From Thermoplasmata archaeon (GTDB taxonomy: Archaea > Thermoplasmatota > Thermoplasmata > JAGHBH01): DNA of 11,131 nucleotides. How positions within the stretch are numbered: position 1 is the first letter of the stretch; each line of letters starts with the position of its first letter. The stretch is from positions 1 to 11,131 of the forward strand of contig DAOVJP010000019.1 in NCBI GenBank assembly GCA_030673205.1, written 5' to 3'. Positions 6,004 through 11,131 of this stretch are shown here, one piece after another. A program made the position numbers and the translations under genes. The notes beneath the pieces are model-generated. The model saw nothing but the letters and a program-made list of their open reading frames with translations, searched no databases and was not told the origin of the DNA.

Positions 6004-8835
6004 ATGGAAGATAGGGCCGACAAGCTCGAGAACAGCCAGGAAGACGGGGACCCCGAACTTGTCGAGCCAAAGACATCCTCTGCTGGAAAAGGAAGCAAGG
6101 CGAAGAAAGGCGGCTCCAAGAAAGGAGGAGGGGGTGCGAAGAAAGGAGGAGAGAAAAAACCTGAGAAGGGCAAAGGAGATGGCAAGAAGATAGAGGGGGA
6201 GAAGGATGGGGAGAAAGGTAGTTCTAAGAAGGAGGAGGAAGGGGGGAAGAAGCCTTCAAAAGGCAATAGTGGAAAGAAGACATCTACAAAGACAAAAGGC
6301 AAGAAAGCGGGAACAAAGAAGGTTGAGAAAGAAGAACCGATCACAGGGTCGTCGGAACTGGAAGAGGCCGCTAAGAAGATGAAAGAACTGGAGGCCCGGC
6401 TAGAGGACATGGTCAGCGTGGGGGAGGAACTAGCTAGGGAAAAAGAAGCATTGGATGAGGAGAGAAGACGAGCCTCTCTTCTCGAATCCCGAGTTAAGGA
6501 GTTGGAGGGAGTTGAAGCGCGGGCTTCGGATATGGAAACACGAATGGGGGAGCTTGAGTCTTTCATCGCACAGATAAGGGAGGAGCAGTCATACTCCTCA
6601 GAGAAGAAGGAGACCATTTCACCCCCTCCCAGTGAGCCCATATCCCATCTGGCTCCACACGATATCTCTCCATCCTCCGAGATGACTGACGCCCCTCCTC
6701 CAAACGCTCAGACCGAGAAAGGGCCGCCGGCGCCCATGGATGAGAAGATGGAGAAGCCCCCAACAGGAACGAGCCCCCGAGAGCCACAGATAAGCAGGGA
6801 AGAAGCGGCTATAGACATGACTGCGCCCATGCAATCTCCACCCCACGATGAGGGGGCAGGACAGGAGGCGGATGTCATGGCTAGCTCCACCACTCAGAGC
6901 ATGGAACATATATCCACTCAAGAGGATCTGTTGGAGTCCATACCATCGTTGTTGTCCGATATGGTAGATGTGAACTCTCGAATGGGGGCCTTGGAAAGGA
7001 GCATAGTTAATGTAGCTAGGGCGCCTAGCGCAATGGATATCGAATCTCTGCGGGAAGAACTTCTAAACACTATGGGAAAGACAAGGGCCTCGGAGCATGC
7101 CAGGACCCTTGGCCGCACTGGCATCTCACGGGACTCTGAGAAGGAGATGAAGAAGATAGAAGAGAAACTGAGCGATCTGATGGACGAGGTGGGCTTTGGA
7201 GAGAGCTTGGACGTTTCCAAGATCCCACCGAACATATTGGAGGTGGTGTATCAAACCACACTCAATGACATCTTCTTAGCCATGAGAAAGACCCTGGGCG
7301 ACTACGATGCCGAGAATGCTTTGAGCAAGATATTGGACGATGTGCGATTGAAGACCAGCGGCAGCGAACTGTTCTATTTTGATGGGCGTATCGTTCAGAC
7401 GCGTAACATAGCCAAGGCCATAGAGAAGAAGTTGGTGTCCGCCAAACAGATGCACACCACATACAGCGTCCTTCTGGAGAGCTTTCTCGACACCATCCCC
7501 TCTCACAAGGCGAAGAACTTCCGTGCCATGATAAAGCTGAAGAGCCAGGAATATGCTATCGACGCCGCCACCAGGCATAGCCACAGGATCATAGAGTTGT
7601 CCGAGCAATTGGACAACTCTATCCGTAACTCCTCTTCGCTATCGGCGGCCCTCAACTCCAAACACAAGGATATGGAGGATGCCATAGAGTCCCAGGAGCA
7701 GAACTTGTTGGCTATGATCAAAGAGCAGGGAGCAAAGACCGACGCCCTTTTCCAATCCATACCTGAGACCTATTCTACCATGCCTACGCTAGAGGAAGCG
7801 AACAAGCACCTTGAAGAGATGGAGCGGCGGATGAAGTCCCTCTCCTCTGATGTGGGGAAGGTCCTTGCCAGCATTGGATTGAAGGACATTGGAGATAAAG
7901 AGCAGGAGGAAGGCTCATCTGAAGAGAAGGTCGAGCCAGCCGTTCCCGAGCAAGATATCGAGGTGTTAAAGGAGCCAAAGAAGGAGAAACAGGCGAAGGC
8001 GCCCGAGAAGAAGATCATGCCCCTGCTTCCTGGAACAATAGAGATCGGCGATGATGATGAGGCAATGGATTTTCTCACTAACGTGTATCATGGAGATATT
8101 CCAAAGAAGTCGAAGAAAGAGGCAACGGAGGGAGATGAGGCGTTGTCCATGTTGGAAGCGTTAGCTTTGCCAAAGAAAAGTGAGAAAGGTAAGAAAAGTA
8201 TGAAGAAGGCAGTGGAGAAAGCCGAGACTATCGAAGAGAAAGCGGAGAAGAAGGCGCCTAAGAAGAAAAGTGGGAAGAAGGTGTCTTCTGAGGAGGGAAA
8301 GCTGGAGGAGAAGAAAACGGAGAAAAAGGGCGGGAAGAAGAAAAGTGGGAAGGCTAAAAAGACCGAAAAAGTAGAAGAGACGATCAAAGAGAAGGCGGAG
8401 AAGAAGGCCGATACGATCAAAGAGGCAGTAGAGGAGAAGAAAACGGAGAAAAAGGGCGGGAAGGCAGAGGGTAAGGGAAAGAAGACCAAGAAGGTAGAAG
8501 AGACGATCAAAGAGACAGTGGAGAAGAAGGCGCCTAAGAAGAAGGGCGGGAAGAAGGCGACCTCTGGGAAGGGAAAGCTGGAGGAGAAGAAAGCGGAGAA
8601 TGCTGGGAAGAAGGAAGAGAGCAAGAAGAAGGCCGCGGTGTCCGATGAGGATAAGATGGCTGTGCTCGCCCTTTTGGAGGAGGAGAAATCCCTCGCCAAG
8701 CTCAAAAAAGAATCTCCATTGAAATACACGGTGTTGCTGGACGCTCTGAAAGCATTGATCGATGAAGAAAGGATCGCTATCGAGACCCGCGGAAGAACCG
8801 CGGTTTACAGAAGAACGAAAGATAAGAAGAAATAA
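6004..8835 (+). CDS. Large lysine-rich coiled-coil protein with C-terminal winged-helix-like segment
   Basis: 943 residues, not recognised as a known family. In order: a polycationic low-complexity arm rich in KKGG, KKPEKG and KKTSTKTKGKK (about 28-115); a coiled coil (about 118-200); a proline-rich acidic linker (about 203-296); a mostly helical, normally composed middle region (about 300-635), probably the conserved core; an acidic spacer; a second polycationic arm of AKK/EKK repeats resembling histone H1 tails (about 700-878); and a compact end (about 880-943: MAVLALLEEEKSL...YTVLLDALKALIDEERIAIETRGRTAVYRR) with the pattern of a winged helix. The second arm was built by nested duplications visible at DNA level. 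The arms suggest binding to DNA, RNA or acidic membrane, so a scaffold role is an inference. ATG 6004 has GAGGGA 6 bases upstream; the in-frame ATG at 5998 is too close to it. The 10-base gap to the Roadblock gene indicates one transcript. Confidence 0.8.
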   Translation: MEDRADKLENSQEDGDPELVEPKTSSAGKGSKAKKGGSKKGGGGAKKGGEKKPEKGKGDGKKIEGEKDGEKGSSKKEEEGGKKPSKGNSGKKTSTKTKGKKAGTKKVEKEEPITGSSELEEAAKKMKELEARLEDMVSVGEELAREKEALDEERRRASLLESRVKELEGVEARASDMETRMGELESFIAQIREEQSYSSEKKETISPPPSEPISHLAPHDISPSSEMTDAPPPNAQTEKGPPAPMDEKMEKPPTGTSPREPQISREEAAIDMTAPMQSPPHDEGAGQEADVMASSTTQSMEHISTQEDLLESIPSLLSDMVDVNSRMGALERSIVNVARAPSAMDIESLREELLNTMGKTRASEHARTLGRTGISRDSEKEMKKIEEKLSDLMDEVGFGESLDVSKIPPNILEVVYQTTLNDIFLAMRKTLGDYDAENALSKILDDVRLKTSGSELFYFDGRIVQTRNIAKAIEKKLVSAKQMHTTYSVLLESFLDTIPSHKAKNFRAMIKLKSQEYAIDAATRHSHRIIELSEQLDNSIRNSSSLSAALNSKHKDMEDAIESQEQNLLAMIKEQGAKTDALFQSIPETYSTMPTLEEANKHLEEMERRMKSLSSDVGKVLASIGLKDIGDKEQEEGSSEEKVEPAVPEQDIEVLKEPKKEKQAKAPEKKIMPLLPGTIEIGDDDEAMDFLTNVYHGDIPKKSKKEATEGDEALSMLEALALPKKSEKGKKSMKKAVEKAETIEEKAEKKAPKKKSGKKVSSEEGKLEEKKTEKKGGKKKSGKAKKTEKVEETIKEKAEKKADTIKEAVEEKKTEKKGGKAEGKGKKTKKVEETIKETVEKKAPKKKGGKKATSGKGKLEEKKAENAGKKEESKKKAAVSDEDKMAVLALLEEEKSLAKLKKESPLKYTVLLDALKALIDEERIAIETRGRTAVYRRTKDKKK
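8244..8592 (+). repeat. Nested in-frame direct repeats encoding the C-terminal lysine-rich arm
   Basis: Exact repeats seen by eye: 24 bases at 8244-8267 and 8520-8543; 22 bases at 8295-8316 and 8571-8592 (both pairs 276 bases, or 92 codons, apart); 33 bases at 8305-8337 and 8431-8463 (126 bases, 42 codons); and 21 bases at 8371-8391 and 8494-8514 (123 bases, 41 codons). All spacings are multiples of three, so the reading frame is kept. The units encode EKKAPKKK, GKLEEKK, EEKKTEKKGGK and VEETIKE. The pattern points to an older 92-codon duplication plus a shorter one of about 41-42 codons inside it. Confidence 0.85.
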
Positions 8836-8838
8836 AGT

Positions 8839-8844
8839 GAGGTG
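8839..8844 (+). promoter_or_regulatory. Shine-Dalgarno site deciding the first paralogue's start
   Basis: GAGGTG ends 6 bases before the ATG at 8851. The GTG at 8842, also in frame, is part of this site itself, so 8851 is the better start. Confidence 0.7.
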
Positions 8845-8850
8845 GAAAAG

Positions 8851-9480
8851 ATGTTAGATGTAGCGCTGGTTTCGCTCATACAGGATATGAGCGAAAAGGC
8901 AGGAGTAGAAGGGACCATTCAGTATTGGTTCCGGGTAGGCGAGAGCCTGGCGAACAGGATGGGAAGAGAGGCATATATGGGCTGGCCCTCCTTCAACGTA
9001 GCTCTGCGAGAAGGCAGAACGGCGTTCTCCATAGAAGGGAAGGTCATTGCTCTTACCGATCTTGCCATCACCGACGTGGACGGAGACGTTGTGGGGTATA
9101 TCTACGCTATAGAGGAATGCGTATTCGTACCCACGATCCTTCGGGTCAGATACAGCGTTGGTGACGTGCCAAGGGCAGACCAGGCAGTGGCAGAAGAGTA
9201 CAACAACAGCATCCGCGACACCGCAGTGTGTAATTTCTGTGTGATACACCAGAAGTTCCGCGAGGAGGTTGCCAAGAACATAACGGTGGCGGACCAGCTC
9301 TTGGAAAGCTACCAGCTGGCCAACCGCGGTTTCACCGGTGAAACGAAGATAGCGGAGGAGCCGTTGAAGAAGCTTGGCATAAACCCCGAGTATGTGCGCA
9401 GCCTGTTGAGGAACTATGCCTGCGTATATGCTATGGTCATGAAGGGTGCTAGGCTTCGTGGCGAGGAGGTGGAAGAATGA
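8851..9480 (+). CDS. Uncharacterised protein, first of a tandem paralogous pair
   Basis: 209 residues, family not recognised. It aligns along its whole length with the next gene. The N-terminal helices DVALVSLIQDMSEKAGVEG match DVAAHLFLEDIADKQGAAG there. The central signature is EEYNNSIRD followed by CNFCVIHQKFRE, with Cys127, Cys130, His133, Phe136 and Arg137. Cys90 also has a counterpart in the partner, and the C-terminal LKKLGINPEYVRSLLRNYA matches LEKAGITQTQLNMFMRNNA. The mixed helix/strand order with conserved Cys and His is faintly like V4R or heme/ligand-binding sensor folds, but I see no decisive motif. There is no signal peptide or membrane segment, so it is probably cytoplasmic. It follows the large lysine-rich gene by 15 bases. 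Its last codons contain the strong SD of its partner and the stop overlaps the partner's start (ATGA), which favours coupled synthesis and perhaps a heterodimer. Confidence 0.75.
   Translation: MLDVALVSLIQDMSEKAGVEGTIQYWFRVGESLANRMGREAYMGWPSFNVALREGRTAFSIEGKVIALTDLAITDVDGDVVGYIYAIEECVFVPTILRVRYSVGDVPRADQAVAEEYNNSIRDTAVCNFCVIHQKFREEVAKNITVADQLLESYQLANRGFTGETKIAEEPLKKLGINPEYVRSLLRNYACVYAMVMKGARLRGEEVEE
9465..9471 (+). promoter_or_regulatory. Near-perfect Shine-Dalgarno site of the second paralogue
   Basis: GGAGGTG, seven of the eight GGAGGTGA positions, lies 5 bases before the ATG at 9477, inside the end of the preceding gene. It is the strongest SD I see in the window. Confidence 0.8.
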
Positions 9481-10106
9481 GCGATGATAGGGAGATGAAA
9501 CTGAGAGCTACCAGCATAAAGAACAACCCATTCGTGGATGTGGCCGCCCATCTGTTCCTTGAGGACATAGCGGATAAACAGGGCGCCGCGGGGATGAACA
9601 CATATCTTATGAGTCTAGCTACCTCCCTGGCAAAGAGCATGCCCGAAGAGGAATATGACACATGGGACGCTTTCCTGGAAGCACTGAGGGCGGGCGATTC
9701 CATCCTATCGACGTTCGAGACGGTATTCACCCCGACGGAGAACTGTGTCGTCACCATAACGAACCCCTTCGAGAGAGGCTGGACGGAATACACCAAGAGG
9801 ATAGGAAAACTTTCGAGGATACACACCGACGTGGCAGACTATTACAACTCCACCGTAAAGCCTGGAGCTATAGACACCAGTTGTATCATCCATCAGACAT
9901 TCAGGAATGCTGCGGCGGACAGGATATCCGTTAATGGAAAAAGGGTGAAGTGCGCCCAGATCGCCACCATCCACAGCGACGGGAGCAAGAAGATAGCCCC
10001 GGACGAATGGCTGCCCATACTATTGGAGAAGGCAGGGATAACCCAGACGCAACTGAACATGTTCATGCGGAACAACGCGATCGTCTGGTGTGTCTACACC
10101 GAGTAA
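9477..10106 (+). CDS. Uncharacterised protein, second of a tandem paralogous pair
   Basis: 209 residues, exactly the length of the preceding paralogue, though this copy has about 17 extra N-terminal residues and a shorter C-terminus. Shared core: VADYYNSTVKPG then SCIIHQTFRNAA with Cys136, His139, Gln140, Phe142 and Arg143. ENCVV with Cys90 matches EECVF in the first copy. The second cysteine of the first copy's C-x2-C (its Cys127) is absent here, so only the C-x-I-H-Q-x-F-R core is common to both. The N-terminal half has the same helix pattern (FLEDIADKQGAAG, EYDTWDAFLEALRAGDS). The overall identity is low, which means an old duplication kept side by side. It has no membrane segment. The overlapped ATGA start with the strong SD suggests expression at least equal to its partner. 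It may be a ligand- or metal-binding subunit; that is inference from the conserved Cys/His and the sensory context. Confidence 0.75.
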   Translation: MSDDREMKLRATSIKNNPFVDVAAHLFLEDIADKQGAAGMNTYLMSLATSLAKSMPEEEYDTWDAFLEALRAGDSILSTFETVFTPTENCVVTITNPFERGWTEYTKRIGKLSRIHTDVADYYNSTVKPGAIDTSCIIHQTFRNAAADRISVNGKRVKCAQIATIHSDGSKKIAPDEWLPILLEKAGITQTQLNMFMRNNAIVWCVYTE

Positions 10107-10134
10107 GGGCACACCCGCTCATCTCTCCATTCAC

Positions 10135-10140
10135 AGGGGT
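10135..10140 (+). promoter_or_regulatory. Shine-Dalgarno-like site favouring a TTG start for the GNAT gene
   Basis: AGGGGT is 7 bases before TTG at 10148. The alternative ATG at 10169 is preceded by CTGCGCCGCGAC, which has no pairing to the 16S tail, and no promoter is close enough to make it leaderless. Confidence 0.45.
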
Positions 10141-10147
10141 ATTCCGT

Positions 10148-10708
10148 TTGAAGATACTGCGCCGCGACATGGACTTTACATACATCAAAATAGAGGATGC
10201 CATAGACTTCAACAAGTTCACATTCGAGACTGCGGACATGGGGCTACCAGGGCGTGGCTTCAGTTTCTTCAGAGGAATGGGTGTTACCGACTATACCAAG
10301 ACCTTCAAGATGTGGCTGAGAGAATTCCCCCGCCCCATATTCCTAGTATGCGCAAAGGACAAGACCATACTGGGATGGGTGTATATCGAGGATTGGGGCG
10401 TCCCAGCCCTGGATGGGGATCCCATCTACGTTTTGAGGGCTATAGAGGTACTGCCTGATATCCGCCGCAGGAGAATAGGCGCCAAGCTTGCCATGCTGGG
10501 GATGAGTGAGATGGTGGGATATCTGCTCACCAAGCCATTGACGCCGCGTGCGGAGGGCTTCTTCAGAAAACTGGGATTCATGGAGCCGGGGGAATTCCGA
10601 AGAGTGCCAGTGGACCTCTCCCACCATTATGGCTATCTCGTTCTCCCTCCGTTCAAGAGGAAAAAGAAGCTGGAGAGCATAGACAACTATTTCAGGGAAG
10701 GAAGATAG
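10148..10708 (+). CDS. GNAT-family N-acetyltransferase-like protein
   Basis: 186 residues from the TTG at 10148. The acetyl-CoA-binding motif A of GNAT enzymes is visible as AIEVLPDIRRRRIGAKLAMLGM (read in two parts: a beta-strand ending VLP, then RRRIGAKL at about 107-114). A motif-B-like AEGFFRKLGFMEPGEF follows near residues 138-153. The usual R-x-x-G-x-G/A loop keeps Gly111 but has Arg109 where the first glycine often sits. Transferred-group acceptor is unknown; family members modify lysines, N-termini, antibiotics or small metabolites. AGGGGT (10135-10140) lies 7 bases before the TTG. ATG at 10169 is in frame but has no SD and would shorten the protein by 7 residues. It follows the second paralogue by 41 bases with no promoter, so it likely closes the operon, where the lysine-rich protein is a possible substrate (speculative). 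It ends in TAG. Confidence 0.78.
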   Translation: MKILRRDMDFTYIKIEDAIDFNKFTFETADMGLPGRGFSFFRGMGVTDYTKTFKMWLREFPRPIFLVCAKDKTILGWVYIEDWGVPALDGDPIYVLRAIEVLPDIRRRRIGAKLAMLGMSEMVGYLLTKPLTPRAEGFFRKLGFMEPGEFRRVPVDLSHHYGYLVLPPFKRKKKLESIDNYFREGR

Positions 10709-10850
10709 AATAGCAGACACCAGGGTGACCACCTCCACCCCGTGTTTCAGGGTTCTTTCCCACATCCATGTGACCCCCGGTCCTTCTGAGTCTAGAGGAT
10801 CTTTCTCTCGATAGAGGTAGGGTTTTTAAGGCACCGGTCCATCTTCCTTC
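10709..10850 (+). promoter_or_regulatory. Intergenic region with TATA box for a leaderless dinB transcript
   Basis: The box TTTTTAAG at 10823-10830, preceded by purine-rich AGAGGTAGGG, is centred about 25 bases before the ATG at 10851. The transcript should therefore begin at or very near the start codon. The bases right before the ATG (CATCTTCCTTC) contain no SD, which fits. Upstream in this gap there is no clear hairpin plus T-run, so no terminator for the preceding operon is called. Confidence 0.65.
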
Positions 10851-11131
10851 ATGCGCCTTATAGCCCATGTTGATATGGACGCCTTCTTTGCCTCCGTAGA
10901 GGTGTTAGCCCATCCGGAGTATTCCGGGTTGCCGTTGATAGTGGGCGCCGACCCTAGGGATGGTAGAGGTAGGAGGGTGGTGTCTACGTGTTCATACGAG
11001 GCTAGAGCGCTGGGCGTCCATTCTGCCATGCCCATATCCAAGGCGTATCAGTTGGCTCCCGGAGCCACATATCTGCCGGTGGACATGGAAAGATACGCCC
11101 AGGCCTCCGAGGAGGTGATGGAGGCGTTGAG
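10851..11131 (+). CDS. dinB: Y-family DNA polymerase IV (DinB type), 3'-truncated by window edge
   Basis: The first 93 residues are visible. HVDMDAFFASVE opens the palm domain: Asp8 is the first catalytic metal ligand, and Phe12-Phe13 follow, with Phe13 at the steric-gate position that excludes ribonucleotides. Next come PLIVGADPR, then VVSTCSYEARALGVHSAMP, the very conserved finger motif where Tyr and Arg contact the incoming triphosphate, and LAPGATYLPVDMERYAQAS. These match DinB/Dpo4 in order and spacing. The enzyme copies past damaged template bases with low fidelity. The second catalytic acidic pair (SLDE/SIDE) lies beyond the edge and cannot be checked. It appears to have its own promoter and a leaderless message, so it is separate from the upstream operon despite sharing its direction. 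Confidence 0.95.
   Translation, partial: MRLIAHVDMDAFFASVEVLAHPEYSGLPLIVGADPRDGRGRRVVSTCSYEARALGVHSAMPISKAYQLAPGATYLPVDMERYAQASEEVMEAL

Noticed and set aside
5964..6641. 225-codon minus-strand ORF rich in Ser, Phe and Pro opposite the scaffold gene
   Set aside because: It is the complement of the purine-rich lysine arm; its composition mirrors that bias and has no domain of its own. The same applies to the 213-codon ORF at 8088-8729.
8244..8592. CRISPR-like repeat array
   Set aside because: The repeats are in frame, purine-rich, unequal in spacing and inside a coding region; spacers are not unique.
8811..8850. ACGAAAGATAAGAAG-like sequence as an internal BRE/TATA promoter before the first paralogue
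   Set aside because: It lies in lysine codons at the end of the scaffold gene, the TATA part is poor, and the next gene has a normal SD and a 15-base gap.
9950..10147. Earlier GTG start for the GNAT gene within the second paralogue
   Set aside because: It would overlap a well-supported gene by over 150 bases and add a low-complexity sequence before the GNAT fold.
10709..10820. Possible terminator hairpin after the GNAT gene (CTCT-CGAT-AGAG and a GGTG/CACC pair)
   Set aside because: The stems are only about 4 bases and there is no T-run placed after them.

Overview
The window looks archaeal, most likely from a euryarchaeote of the Thermoplasmata/Methanomassiliicoccales type. The lineage is an inference from gene content and style, not a proof. 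Supporting signs are a textbook BRE/TATA promoter (BRE-like CGAAAG next to an ATATATATAA box), Shine-Dalgarno sites matching GGAGGTGA, one probable leaderless gene, and archaeal-style proteins: a single-domain KaiC-like ATPase, a V4R protein with a helix-turn-helix, and a CheF-like PH+HTH protein. Base composition is close to even, genes are tightly packed, and no RNA gene, insertion sequence or CRISPR array was seen.

Layout. Positions 1-2323 (minus strand) hold the first 774 residues of an RND/MMPL-family membrane protein that runs off the left edge. Positions 2324-2843 are a divergent intergenic region with a strong plus-strand promoter just before 2844. Positions 2844-10708 hold eight co-directional genes with gaps or overlaps of -8, +1, +43, +10, +15, -4 and +41 bases and no convincing internal promoter, so they are probably one operon. 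In order: CheF-like PH/HTH protein, V4R/HTH protein, KaiC-like ATPase, Roadblock/LC7-like protein, a 943-residue protein with lysine-rich arms and a C-terminal winged-helix-like segment, two tandem paralogues of exactly 209 residues that I do not recognise, and a GNAT-type acetyltransferase. A separate, probably leaderless dinB-type Y-family DNA polymerase starts at 10851 and runs off the right edge.

How the genes may work together (inference). KaiC-like ATPases in archaea have been proposed, from comparative genomics, to be signalling hubs that work with PH-like, V4R, Roadblock and HTH partners. This operon carries all of those parts. It adds a very large polycationic, coiled-coil protein and a paired family with a conserved C-x-I-H-Q-x-F-R core. 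A plausible reading is a sensory/regulatory complex with ligand sensing by V4R and perhaps the paired proteins, an ATP switch by KaiC, adaptors (PH-like, Roadblock), a nucleic-acid- or membrane-binding scaffold, and acetylation by GNAT, possibly of the lysine-rich scaffold. No archaellum or chemotaxis core gene is visible in the window, so any link to motility is unproven.
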